This document shows positions 23,359 through 32,340 of a stretch of DNA of 34,231 nucleotides, one piece after another; within the stretch, counting starts at the first letter, position 1; each line of letters starts with the position of its first letter. Below the pieces are notes generated by a model, which saw nothing but the letters and a program-made list of their open reading frames with translations, had not been told where the DNA came from and searched no databases. This DNA comes from Elusimicrobiota bacterium. Its GTDB lineage: Bacteria > Elusimicrobiota > Elusimicrobia > Elusimicrobiales > UBA9959. The position numbers and the translations under genes were made by a program. The stretch covers positions 1 through 34,231 of the forward strand of contig JACQYT010000059.1 of assembly GCA_016208085.1 (NCBI GenBank). The letters are read 5' to 3'.

Positions 23359-26300
23359 ATGCGGGTGGTTTTTGCGTTAATATTTGTTTTTTTTCTTGTG
23401 GTTATGAATACTTCTGTCGGATTTACTGAAATGGTATTTTCTTCCGCGCATATATACGGCAATGGTAATGATACGGATATGGGGAACGATATAGCAATAG
23501 ATTCTCAAGGGAATATCTGGATAGTTGGATATGTGTCGCAGTTAATTGGGAAAGAGAATGGCCTTATCGCAAAATTAGATCCTTATTTTAATTTGCTTGT
23601 CAGTACTACAATAAACGGTTCGGCAAATGATTGGGACACAATTCGCAAAATTCAAATCACTCCTAATAATGAAGTTTATGTGATAGGCAGTATTAGTGAG
23701 ACGGTAGATAGTGAAATAAAAGAAAGACTATGGATGGGGAAATATAATTTATCCTTGGTATTACAGGCAAGTACTACTTTGTCCGGAGGTTCTTATGACT
23801 GGGGAGCTGGTTACGGTATATTTATAGATAATATAAACAACATCTGGGTAACAGCAGGTTTTATAAATTTGCCCAGTAATGAATTCTATATTATTGCAAA
23901 ATACGATTCTTTATTGGTTTTACAATCGAGTGTAACTTGTGAGGGGAGCGGTGATATAATAGTCAATGATAATGGTGATGTTTTCGTTAAGGAGGGCAAT
24001 AACGTGTTCAAATATGATTCTTCACTTATTCTAATATCCAGTTTTTCATTCGCGCCTAAAATACATATTACTAGAATGGTTTTTTGTGATAATGGCAATA
24101 TTTGCCTGGCAGGCTTTGTGTTAAATCCTGATGGTACTGCTAATAATTATCCATGGATTGCTAAGTGTAGTCAAGATCTTGTGTTAATAAGCGCACACAT
24201 GGCAAATAAGCCTGGGGTGAATGTAAATACCGTTCAGGAACCATATTTTAAAAATATATGGGTTGCAGGCGCTAGAGGTACTGGTTGGGAAACAACATAC
24301 GATGCTGCCATAACAAAATACAGCAATTCAATACTTCCAAGATTTGATTTTGCTTCTAATGGAACTTTAAATTTAGGAGATATATGGTGCGACTTGGTTT
24401 TTGATTCCTCAGGAACTTTATGGGTTGTAGGTGTAACTAATTATCAATATTCTCCTTCAGATACCACTGCGGATATATGGCTTGGAAGAATCAAAGGGAT
24501 ACTTGGGGCGGAACCCCCAACTTCTTTTTACCCAACTATAGAAATTTCTTCCATCGCATGGAATTGGAGTATTGGATATGACGCAACTTCTTATTATGTG
24601 ATAAATGAATCCAGTCAGCCGGTTTCTTCCGTGTTATCAAGTTCAACATTATCCTGGACTGAAATAGATTTGTCAACCAATACGGCGTATACCCGCGCGG
24701 TTGTGGCGGCGAATCAATTCGGGGTATCAACCACAACATTTTTAACAAAATACACATCAGCCGCAAAACCCGCCAATCCGGCAATAGACAAAGTATTCAT
24801 CACAAGCGTAACGATTTCATGGTCGTCAAACGGCAATCCATTATATACCAGATATGAAATACTACAGTCAACGGATAATTTTATTGCCAATATCAGCACG
24901 CCTGTTCCATTAAGCATAGGACTTACTTCTTTAACCGCTACTTTCTTTAATCTTCAAGGCGCTACCACATATTATTTCAAAGTCAGAGCGTATAATAACG
25001 AAGATATACCGACAGAATTTTCAAACTTAATTTCAACCAGGACATTGCCATATCCAATACCTGATGCGCCTATAATCAGCGAAACATATTCAAAAGCCAT
25101 TTCAACAAATGCGATAAACTGGTCATGGACATACAGCGGCGAAAATCCGGCGGAAGGATTTCGGCTTATATCATCCACAGGCGGATCTATCGCGGACAAT
25201 CTAGCGCCCCAAACAACTTTTTTTATTCAGAAAGAATTATTGCCCAACACATCGTCAACAATACAAGTGGAAGCTTATTATTTGATAAAAAGCGCGACCT
25301 CGGATTATAAGACAGTGCACACATTGTCAAATCCGCCGATAAACAGCGCTATAGACGCTGTTTATCAATCAAGCGCATCTATAATCTGGCAGACAAGCGG
25401 CAATTCGCAAGTTACAATTTATGAAATATATGTTTCCACAGATGATACAAGTACAAGTTTTGAATTAGACATAAGCACAATAGCAAACAGTATTATAATT
25501 GCAGAGCTCTCCGAAAACGCCACATATTACTGGAAGATAAGAAGTGTAAACAACGATAATATAGCAAGCGGCTGTGACATAACAATAAGCACATATATTC
25601 CTTATATACCGCCCGAGCCGCCATTCAATCTTGTTGTTATAAGCAGCGAGCCGAACAAAGTCTCGTTAAGCTGGGGGGCCTCGGCCACAGCCCAGGTAAC
25701 GCGATATAACATATATACTGACAGTGGAAGCGGCATAATTAATTACATCCAGCCCCTGAGCGTCGTAAGTTCAAACACGTTGACGCTTTATATAGAGGGT
25801 GTGTCAAGCGGCACATACTATTACGCCATAAGAGCGCAGAAATACACTTCTGAAGAAAAGAACACAAAGGTAAAAGTGTCCATAGAAGTAATGCCCGGCG
25901 AGCCTTTCCCATTATGGACGCAGGCGCGAATAAGCGTACCGAAGGCGGGTCAAAAGGTATGGGGTAACAGGGTAACCGTGGTTTCAGAATTTATAAGAGG
26001 CGCTCAGTACGCCAAAGAAATAAAATTTGAGTACAGAGCATCCACAACAGCCGCGTGGGTGGAAATACCCGCCGTTTATTACAACAATCCAGACAACAAA
26101 AAGCCCTACTACATGCACTGGGATGTAACCGGGCTTGTTAAGCGGGAATATCAGATAAGGGCACAGGCCGTAAACACAAGCGAAGAAGCCGACCCATACG
26201 CGCCGAGCCTGTTTATAAACGTGAGCGACAATAATCCGGACATGCTGTCAAACGTAAACGGCAATGCCATAATGACAAGTGAAAAAACATACGCCAGCGC

Positions 26301-27027
26301 GAACAATAAAATAGAGGCGGGCGCTTTGGACCAAAATCATTGTCTTGAAATAACGATACCGCCCGGCGCCTTAATAGCGGACACAATGTTAAACATAATA
26401 AATCCGCCGGCAATAGTGCCGCAGGCGCCGCGAAACCTGTCGGAAACCGGCTTATTCTACGAAATATATCTTGAAAGCGGACAGACAGATCTAAACCAAA
26501 AAGCCGTCTTAAAAACAAATTACGCGGACGACGACAATAACGGACTGATAGACGGGACATTGGCAAGGGCGGACAGATTAAGTTTTATGCGCTATGAAGA
26601 AGGCATTTGGCGGAAAGAATATTCCACGGAAATAGATTTGAACGAAAAAACAATAACTATGGAAACGGCTCATTTCAGTATATACGGAATATTTTCGGCA
26701 GCGGCGGAAAATTTAAACAATATAAGAATATACCCCAATCCCTACAAGCCCAATGACGGCAAAGACGATACCGGCAAGCCGTACAATCCATATGATTCAA
26801 GCAGCGGGATAATATTTAACAATCTGACGCAAGCCGCCAAAATAGAGATATACACGATAACCGGGCAGTCAGTGTGGAAAAAAACAACGAATGATACAAG
26901 CGGCAAAGTGCAATGGGACGCAAAAAACAGCGGCGGGGAGGAAGTGGCCAGCGGCGGATACATAGCTTTGATAATAGATACCGCGAGCGGACAGAAAGCG
27001 ATAAAGAAAATAGGAATAATAAGATGA
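23359..27027 (+). CDS. Large secreted propeller/Fn3 protein with C-terminal sorting-like domain
   Basis: The 1222-residue product has a signal peptide (about 1-23, core VVFALIFVFFLVV). A beta-propeller of SBBP type (about 25-375) has repeats such as DIAIDSQGNIWIVGYV, ITPNNEVYVIGSI and VFDSSGTLWVVGV. About five fibronectin-III-like domains follow (about 380-845; e.g. VTISWSSNGNPLYTRYEI, VSLSWGASATAQVTRYNI), then an Ig-like domain (about 855-955). A ZU5-like domain (about 960-1112: LEITIPPGALI, TAHFSIYGIF) precedes a C-terminal sorting-like domain (about 1113-1222: IRIYPNPYKPNDG, KIEIYTITGQSVW, SGGYIALIID, KKIGIIR). No ribosome site is seen before ATG 23359. Base and codon use shift near 24.5 kb: the propeller part is more AT-rich and T-ending than the rest. 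A PorV-like gene follows after a repeat. Confidence 0.86.
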   Translation: MRVVFALIFVFFLVVMNTSVGFTEMVFSSAHIYGNGNDTDMGNDIAIDSQGNIWIVGYVSQLIGKENGLIAKLDPYFNLLVSTTINGSANDWDTIRKIQITPNNEVYVIGSISETVDSEIKERLWMGKYNLSLVLQASTTLSGGSYDWGAGYGIFIDNINNIWVTAGFINLPSNEFYIIAKYDSLLVLQSSVTCEGSGDIIVNDNGDVFVKEGNNVFKYDSSLILISSFSFAPKIHITRMVFCDNGNICLAGFVLNPDGTANNYPWIAKCSQDLVLISAHMANKPGVNVNTVQEPYFKNIWVAGARGTGWETTYDAAITKYSNSILPRFDFASNGTLNLGDIWCDLVFDSSGTLWVVGVTNYQYSPSDTTADIWLGRIKGILGAEPPTSFYPTIEISSIAWNWSIGYDATSYYVINESSQPVSSVLSSSTLSWTEIDLSTNTAYTRAVVAANQFGVSTTTFLTKYTSAAKPANPAIDKVFITSVTISWSSNGNPLYTRYEILQSTDNFIANISTPVPLSIGLTSLTATFFNLQGATTYYFKVRAYNNEDIPTEFSNLISTRTLPYPIPDAPIISETYSKAISTNAINWSWTYSGENPAEGFRLISSTGGSIADNLAPQTTFFIQKELLPNTSSTIQVEAYYLIKSATSDYKTVHTLSNPPINSAIDAVYQSSASIIWQTSGNSQVTIYEIYVSTDDTSTSFELDISTIANSIIIAELSENATYYWKIRSVNNDNIASGCDITISTYIPYIPPEPPFNLVVISSEPNKVSLSWGASATAQVTRYNIYTDSGSGIINYIQPLSVVSSNTLTLYIEGVSSGTYYYAIRAQKYTSEEKNTKVKVSIEVMPGEPFPLWTQARISVPKAGQKVWGNRVTVVSEFIRGAQYAKEIKFEYRASTTAAWVEIPAVYYNNPDNKKPYYMHWDVTGLVKREYQIRAQAVNTSEEADPYAPSLFINVSDNNPDMLSNVNGNAIMTSEKTYASANNKIEAGALDQNHCLEITIPPGALIADTMLNIINPPAIVPQAPRNLSETGLFYEIYLESGQTDLNQKAVLKTNYADDDNNGLIDGTLARADRLSFMRYEEGIWRKEYSTEIDLNEKTITMETAHFSIYGIFSAAAENLNNIRIYPNPYKPNDGKDDTGKPYNPYDSSSGIIFNNLTQAAKIEIYTITGQSVWKKTTNDTSGKVQWDAKNSGGEEVASGGYIALIIDTASGQKAIKKIGIIR

Positions 27028-27028
27028 C

Positions 27029-27213
27029 TAAAAATTTTTGCGGCAAAAATTTTTACCATGCTCCGACCTTTGGTCGGGGCAACCTTGGGGCAAGAGGAAG
27101 TTTGAGGGGGAAAGAAATTTCCCCCTCATCTCCCTGCCTGCCGGCAGGCAGGCGGCACGGGGATTATAAAACCCCGTGCCGGGTAGGATAAAATGTTGCC
27201 TTGCAACATTTTA
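27029..27213 (-). repeat. Composite hairpin repeat, copy 3 (inverted, with extra palindrome)
   Basis: Starts one base after the stop of the 23359 gene. In order: an AAAAATTTTTGCGGCAAAAATTTTT hairpin, CCGACCTTTGGTCGG, AAGTTTGAGGGGGAAA/TTTCCCCCTC, a 20-bp palindrome CCTGCCTGCCGGCAGGCAGG (27133-27152), GGCACGGGG-ATTATAAAA-CCCCGTGCC, and TAAAATGTTGC-CTT-GCAACATTTTA. Its complement matches copy 4 (33286-33449) module for module, except that the palindrome is extra. Confidence 0.85.
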
Positions 27214-27295
27214 TTGGAAGATTTATATTCATGCCCGAGGTCTGGAGCAATTTGGTTATGACGGCAACATCGGGCGTGAACCAGAGAACAAAAAC

Positions 27296-28375
27296 ATGAA
27301 GCGGATAATTTTAAGCGCGGCAATTTATATTGGAATAGTCTCGCTTTCTTACGGGGGGGGGGCCAGACCTTTTGATTTTTTATTTTTGGAATCCGGCGCG
27401 CGCCCCGCCGCCATGGGCGGAGCGTATAATGCCGTTTCAGGAGATGTCAATGCGTTGAACCATAATCCGGCCGGACTTGCGTATTTAAAAGAAAATCAAG
27501 CCATATTCACGCACAGTGAACATTTTCAGGGGATAAGTCAGAATTACCTAGCCGGAGGGTATATAATAAGCAGAAGAGAGGAAAGGAAAAAGGCGGAAAA
27601 GAAAGAAGAGGCGATAAAGGAAAAACCCGAAACAATAAATCTTGAGATCTGCAAAGACATGAGCGAAAGAGAAAGGAAAAAATATTATTTTTGCACCGGG
27701 GATCCCGAATTATTGCGGCCTAAGGAAGAAAAAAAGGAAGAAGATAAAGAAAAAAAGAAAATCGCTCAAGGCATGGGATTGATGTATAAAAGAATAAGTT
27801 ACGGCGAAACTGAAAGAACCACCCTTTCAAGCCCGGATGGCGGCATAGGGGACTTCGATATGAGCGCTTATGTTTTAAGTTTGGGGTACGCGGCACAGAT
27901 AAATGAAGATGCGTCGATAGGAATAGCCGTAAAACTGGTAAAAGAGACGCTAGACGACGCGGAAGGGAAAGCTGCGGGCATTGACATAGGAATATTGCGT
28001 CAAGGCGCGGAAAAATTCGCGATAGGTCTTGCGGTGCAAAACATAGGGACAAAAGTCAAATATCAATTAAATGAAGAAAAATTGCCGTTAAATTTCGGTT
28101 TGGGCGCGAGTTACTTATGGAGCGAAAATTTATTATTCGCTTTAAGTTTAAATCAACCGGAAGAAGGAAATCTTAGTTTTCACTACGGCGTAGAATACGG
28201 ACTAATACCTCAGATAAGTTTAAGAATGGGGTTTGATGGAAAGAACGAAGCTGGGAATGCGATAACGATGGGATTAGGGCTGAGAAAAGACAGATACGGA
28301 ATAAACTATGCTTATAGTTCTTATGGGAATTTAGGCGATTCACATAAGTTTGAGATAATAGTGGAATGGAAGTGA
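27296..28375 (+). CDS. PorV/PorQ-like outer-membrane protein with G10 tract and K/E-rich insert
   Basis: The 359-residue product starts at ATG 27296 with a signal peptide (about 1-19). A run of ten G (27353-27362) encodes the three glycines at the signal-peptide end (SYGGGARP) and is in frame as given. The family motifs are SGARPAAMGGAYNAVSGDVNALNHNPAGLAYL. A charged segment (about residues 93-158, rich in KKEEK and RERKK, with two Cys) is inserted between early strands; it is absent from the 22409 paralogue. The C-terminal half returns to barrel strands (IDIGILRQGAEKFAIGLAVQNIGTKV, LPLNFGLGASYLW). It is the likely partner of the 23359 protein. The open frame extends upstream to 27176, but ATG 27296 is the one that starts a signal peptide. 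Confidence 0.85.
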   Translation: MKRIILSAAIYIGIVSLSYGGGARPFDFLFLESGARPAAMGGAYNAVSGDVNALNHNPAGLAYLKENQAIFTHSEHFQGISQNYLAGGYIISRREERKKAEKKEEAIKEKPETINLEICKDMSERERKKYYFCTGDPELLRPKEEKKEEDKEKKKIAQGMGLMYKRISYGETERTTLSSPDGGIGDFDMSAYVLSLGYAAQINEDASIGIAVKLVKETLDDAEGKAAGIDIGILRQGAEKFAIGLAVQNIGTKVKYQLNEEKLPLNFGLGASYLWSENLLFALSLNQPEEGNLSFHYGVEYGLIPQISLRMGFDGKNEAGNAITMGLGLRKDRYGINYAYSSYGNLGDSHKFEIIVEWK

Positions 28376-28406
28376 TTGATATTCATCGGCGTTTATTGGC
28401 AATGAA

Positions 28407-29450
28407 CTACCTCCCCGACAGCAGCAGTATCAAGATTTCACGCTTGAAACGATAGCCCCTGGCAAAAGCGGTGTTGCTGAGCAGCAGAGGCGGCGTGGAG
28501 AGGATGGTTGAATAGATCTTGTTCCTTTTTATCCTGGGCCTGGCCGAAGGATCGAGGAGATTCGCTTTTGCCGCCTCCAACAGGGTATCCATGGCCCAGT
28601 AGACCGGCCAGATGACGGCGGCGCGCAAAGCAAGTTCGGTTTTGGGAATGGAAGCCACGAACTCCTCGCTCAGGTCAAGCCCGTCCACGGCCCAGCCTAT
28701 CCACTTATAGACCAGGGAACGCAGCCTTTCCATGTTTTCCGCGTTTAACAGGTCAGCGGGGCTCAGGTTTTTCCGGGCCAGGTCGCAGGCAGGCAGGTAG
28801 CAGCGCCCTATACGCAGGTCGGCGGCCAGATCCTTCAATATATTGGTCATCTGCAGCGCCGAACCTATAAGACAGGCGGCCGTTTCGGACGGGAATTGCG
28901 CGATGTTGATGTTATTGCGCCGGATGGCCTCCCTGTAAAGCCTGGCCCAGAAAATCCCGGGCTCCCCGCCTATCAGGGCGCAATAACTTTTCAGTTCCTC
29001 CTCGGTCTTAAGGGCGCTCACGCCGGGAGCCGTTCCAAAAAGCGCCACGTCCATCTCCATGCCTTTGGCGACGCCGTTTATCAGGGAATCCAGAAGCGCC
29101 CTTTCCTGCTGCGGGAAAGCGGAGTAAACCGCCAGTATCTTCTCAAATTTGAACAATAATTCTTTTTCTCTGGGATCGGCAGGCTTTAGAGCGGCCTGCT
29201 TTATTTTGGCGGCCAGCGCCCAGGAGTTGGATTTATTATGAAGCCCTCTGAAGAGCCTAAGCATCTCCAGCTTTTCGCCGGGCGCGATCCCGGGGCAATC
29301 CACAATTGTGTCCATGGTCCTGGCCAGCAGATAGCCCATGCCCATGGAGGTTTTTACCGGAGCAGGCAGCACCTTTATGCTCAAATACAGCGTCCTGGAA
29401 ACGCCTTTGAGGATATTTTTCAGGTCGCCCGAAAAAACCGGGGTTTTCAT
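28407..29450 (-). CDS. Squalene/phytoene synthase family protein
   Basis: The family condenses two isoprenyl diphosphates head to head. The 347-residue product has both aspartate-rich motifs that bind Mg-diphosphate: RTMDTIVD (first) and QMTNILKDLAADLRIGRCYLP (second, D-x-x-x-D). It also has the N-terminal SRTLYLSIKVLPAPV and YREAIRRN. It looks closer to squalene-synthase-like than to carotenoid enzymes, but the product cannot be told from the sequence, and no hopanoid or carotenoid gene is nearby. The start at 29450 overlaps the stop of anmK by four bases (ATGA); an extended frame upstream lies inside anmK and is rejected. A partial hydrophobic C-terminus (LLLSNTAFARGY) is present. Confidence 0.9.
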   Translation of the reverse strand: MKTPVFSGDLKNILKGVSRTLYLSIKVLPAPVKTSMGMGYLLARTMDTIVDCPGIAPGEKLEMLRLFRGLHNKSNSWALAAKIKQAALKPADPREKELLFKFEKILAVYSAFPQQERALLDSLINGVAKGMEMDVALFGTAPGVSALKTEEELKSYCALIGGEPGIFWARLYREAIRRNNINIAQFPSETAACLIGSALQMTNILKDLAADLRIGRCYLPACDLARKNLSPADLLNAENMERLRSLVYKWIGWAVDGLDLSEEFVASIPKTELALRAAVIWPVYWAMDTLLEAAKANLLDPSARPRIKRNKIYSTILSTPPLLLSNTAFARGYRFKREILILLLSGR

Positions 29451-30562
29451 AAAATTATTTTTCCCAGGACGCGGGGGCCGCGGGCGCCGGTAGCGGAGGA
29501 ACAATGGTTGATCCGCCTGTTCAGGGCAAGCCAGGCGAGCAGGGCGAAGCAGGCGGGTTCCTTGGCCAGGGGCGATATGCCCAGGCGAGCGATGCTCCTC
29601 ACACGCGCCCCTTCCATGGCGGACGCGAGATTGCGCATCAGGACCGGGTTCAAAGCGCCCCCGCCGCTTACTATAAGCTCCGAGGTCCGGACCGGGGCGG
29701 CTCTTTGGAAAGCGAGAGCGACGCTTGCGGCGGTGAAATAATTGAGCGTGGCCAGTACGTCATATTTGTTTTTCTTATTGAACCGGTTTCCGAAACGCTT
29801 TTTAATAAAAGAATCTGAAAACTCCGAGCGGTCAAGCGATTTGGGCGGCTTTAAAGCGAAGAAAGGATGTTTGAGCAGCTCCAGAACCCTGCCATGATCT
29901 ATTTTACCGGCGGCAGCCCAGCGGCCGTCCGGGTCAAAAGTTTTTTTGCCGTTCGAAAACATGCCCACCGCCGTATCCATCAGCGAATTGCCCGGTCCCG
30001 TGTCAAAGCCGGAGGTCTTGATCCCGCGGCCGACAAAAGCTATATTGCCGACGCCGCCTATGTTTTGCAGGGCCACAGGCTTTCCCCCGCCGAAAAGATA
30101 CTCGTCCAGAAAAGGTATCAGCGGGGCGCCCTGCCCGCCGGCCGCCATGTCGGAAGGCCTGAAATCGGCGACAACCGGCCTGCCGGTCTCTTCGGCTATG
30201 AACGCGGCTTCGCCTAGCTGCAGCGTATGTCCGTTCTTCCCGGGGCTGTGGTAAACGGTCTGGCCGTGCGAGCCGATAACGGCCACGCTCTTATACGCGA
30301 TCTTATATTCCCGGCAGAACCGCCTTACCATAACGGCCCAGAGCCCGCCTAATTCAAAATTAAGCGCCGAAAGTTCCGGCGCGCGCATGGTCCTGGCGGT
30401 TATTATCCGTTCCCGCAGCTGGGCGCCGTAAGCGTAAGTTTTATGGGCGAGAACCGAGAGCCTTCGCCCGGCCGGGCGAAGCGCGCAAAGCGCGATGGAC
30501 AAGCCGTCCGCCGAAGTGCCGGACATCAGACCCATAATTTTTATTATTTTGTTCTTTTTCAT
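29447..30562 (-). CDS. anmK: Anhydro-N-acetylmuramic acid kinase
   Basis: AnmK phosphorylates 1,6-anhydroMurNAc released by cell-wall turnover so that it can be recycled. The 371-residue product has the signatures MGLMSGTSADGLS (phosphate-binding loop), GSHGQTVYHSP, LQLGEAAFIAEETGRPVVADFRPSD, GGQGAPLIPFLDE, NIGGVGNIAF and DTGPGNSLMD. The C-terminal SGGGALNPVLM is also typical. ATG 30562 (MKKNKIIKIMGLMSG) was chosen over the longer frame, which lies in a repeat. It is followed by the squalene/phytoene synthase gene with a four-base overlap. Confidence 0.95.
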   Translation of the reverse strand: MKKNKIIKIMGLMSGTSADGLSIALCALRPAGRRLSVLAHKTYAYGAQLRERIITARTMRAPELSALNFELGGLWAVMVRRFCREYKIAYKSVAVIGSHGQTVYHSPGKNGHTLQLGEAAFIAEETGRPVVADFRPSDMAAGGQGAPLIPFLDEYLFGGGKPVALQNIGGVGNIAFVGRGIKTSGFDTGPGNSLMDTAVGMFSNGKKTFDPDGRWAAAGKIDHGRVLELLKHPFFALKPPKSLDRSEFSDSFIKKRFGNRFNKKNKYDVLATLNYFTAASVALAFQRAAPVRTSELIVSGGGALNPVLMRNLASAMEGARVRSIARLGISPLAKEPACFALLAWLALNRRINHCSSATGARGPRVLGKIIL

Positions 30563-30613
30563 AAAAAATTCAATGAAATGATAATTACAAAAATTGCCAT
30601 ACGCCGTATGCTT

Positions 30614-30675
30614 TAAGCCATAGGCTTTTAACTTACTGGCATATAGCATATGACAGTCTTTCTGCCTATGGCTTA
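30614..30675. repeat. Inverted repeat between cysK and anmK
   Basis: TAAGCCATAGGC (30614-30625) and its exact complement (30664-30675), with related copies just outside (GCCATACGCCGTATGC and TTACGGCTTATGGC). It can fold into a nested stem in the 162-base gap between the two minus-strand genes and may terminate cysEK transcripts. Confidence 0.6.
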
Positions 30676-30724
30676 CGGCTTATGGCGCGGCTGGAACAGC
30701 CGCATTATGGCGGGCGCGGCGCCC

Positions 30725-31642
30725 TTACTCAAACAGCCAGGCGCTTAAATATCTCTCGCCGGTGTCGGGCAGCAAAACCACTATGGTTTTGCCGGCGTTC
30801 CCGGCCCGCGCGGCCACAAGAGCGGCCGCGTGCATCGCCGCGCCCGAAGATATGCCGGCGCAGATGCCTTCCTCCGTCATCAGCCGTCGGGCCATCAGAG
30901 CGGCCTCTTCGTCTTTCACCCTTATTATCTCGTCTATACTTTCTTTTTTAAGCACCGCCGGCACGAAACCCGCGCCTATGCCCTGTATCTTATGCGCGCC
31001 GGCCGGCCCGCCTGAAAGGACGGCTGAACTATCCGGTTCCACAGCTACTATCTTCACCGAGGGATTCCTTTTTTTAAGGACCTCGGAAACCCCCGTTATC
31101 GTTCCGCCCGTGCCTACGCCGGCCACAAAACAATCTATCATGCCGTTCGTGTCTTTCCAGATCTCTTCGGCGGTGGTCCGCCGGTGTATCTCCGGATTGG
31201 CCGGATTGTCGAACTGCTGGGGCATGAAAGAGCCGGGGATTGAGGCATTAAGCTCCAGGGCTTTTTTTATAGCGCCTTTCATGCCTTCGGCGCCGGGGGT
31301 AAGGACGATTTCCGCGCCAAACGCTTTAAGCATCTTGCGCCGTTCAACGCTCATGGTTTCCGGCATGGTCAGGAGAAGCCTGTAGCCGCGGACCGCGCAG
31401 ACGAACGCCAGCCCTATGCCCGTATTGCCGCTGGTGGGTTCCACTACCAGAGAGCCTTTTTTTATAAGCCCGTCCGCCCGGGCCTGTTCAAGCATGGCCA
31501 GGGCTATGCGGTCTTTAACGCTGGCCATAGGGTTGAATGATTCCAGTTTGGCCAACACAAGGGTCCGGCTTGCGGCCAGCTTATTTATTCTGACCAGCGG
31601 AGTATTGCCTATCAGTTCCGTGATGTCGCGCGCGAAGCTCAT
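30725..31642 (-). CDS. cysK: Cysteine synthase (O-acetylserine sulfhydrylase)
   Basis: CysK makes cysteine from O-acetylserine and sulfide with PLP. The 305-residue product has [13 protein letters not shown], the PLP lysine in ASVKDRIA, the substrate loop [10 protein letters not shown], the phosphate loop [10 protein letters not shown] and the C-terminal serine region [12 protein letters not shown]. All key residues are present. It overlaps the end of cysE by four bases (ATGA), so the two enzymes of cysteine synthesis are made together and could form the usual cysteine synthase complex. The C-terminus of CysE ends ...EEHK rather than Ile, the residue that usually docks in CysK. Confidence 0.96.
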   Translation of the reverse strand: MSFARDITELIGNTPLVRINKLAASRTLVLAKLESFNPMASVKDRIALAMLEQARADGLIKKGSLVVEPTSGNTGIGLAFVCAVRGYRLLLTMPETMSVERRKMLKAFGAEIVLTPGAEGMKGAIKKALELNASIPGSFMPQQFDNPANPEIHRRTTAEEIWKDTNGMIDCFVAGVGTGGTITGVSEVLKKRNPSVKIVAVEPDSSAVLSGGPAGAHKIQGIGAGFVPAVLKKESIDEIIRVKDEEAALMARRLMTEEGICAGISSGAAMHAAALVAARAGNAGKTIVVLLPDTGERYLSAWLFE

Positions 31643-32262
31643 TTATGTTCCTCCGCCGCTTTTTTTAGGCCGGCTATTTCTTTCCATAAAAGCTTTATTT
31701 CTTCGCCGCAAAAATCTTCCACTTTATTGTGGTCCAACTGGGAGGCGGCGGTGGCGCCGCCGTGGCCTGACCTGGCCGGCACGCCGAAAACCGTGGTGTC
31801 GGGCGGCACATCCTTTAAGACCACCGAGCCGGCGCCTATGCGCGAACGCTGGCCTATCTTGATGGCGCCCAGCAGTATGGCCCCCGCCCCGATAACCGCG
31901 CCGGAGCCTATGGTGGGATGCCTTTTCTTCTTCTCAAGGCTGGTGCCGCCCAGCACCACGCCCTGGTACATAAGCACATCGTCGCCTATTTCGGTTGTTT
32001 CGCCTATCACCACGCCCATGCCGTGGTCTATAAAGAACCTTCTGCCTATCGTGACGCCCGGGTGTATCTCTATGCCGGTCATCACCCGGCTGACCTGGGA
32101 CAGCATCCTGGCCGGCAGATAAAGGCCGAGCTTCCAAAGCCCGTGCGCCGCCCTGTGCAGCCACACCGCGTGCAGGCCGGGATAGCAGAATAACACCTCA
32201 ATAAGGCCCCTCGCGGCCGGGTCCTTGGCGAACACCGTCTTTATATCTTCAATGATATTCAT
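31639..32262 (-). CDS. cysE: Serine O-acetyltransferase
   Basis: CysE acetylates serine with acetyl-CoA. The 207-residue product is the shorter, EpsC-like form. It has a helical N-terminus, then the left-handed hexapeptide beta-helix (about 65-150: [68 protein letters not shown]). The catalytic histidines lie in IHPG and IDHG, with KRHPTIG contacting CoA. VFGVPAR closes the helix. It is divergent from argF across about 80 bases; an AT-rich TATAAT (minus, 32277-32272) could be its -10 but lacks a clear -35. Confidence 0.95.
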   Translation of the reverse strand: MNIIEDIKTVFAKDPAARGLIEVLFCYPGLHAVWLHRAAHGLWKLGLYLPARMLSQVSRVMTGIEIHPGVTIGRRFFIDHGMGVVIGETTEIGDDVLMYQGVVLGGTSLEKKKRHPTIGSGAVIGAGAILLGAIKIGQRSRIGAGSVVLKDVPPDTTVFGVPARSGHGGATAASQLDHNKVEDFCGEEIKLLWKEIAGLKKAAEEHK

Positions 32263-32340
32263 AACGGGATTATTATATAATTTCTACATAAGAAACGGCG
32301 TAGATATGTTATGTGACTTAATTCTATGCGAGGCGCTCTG

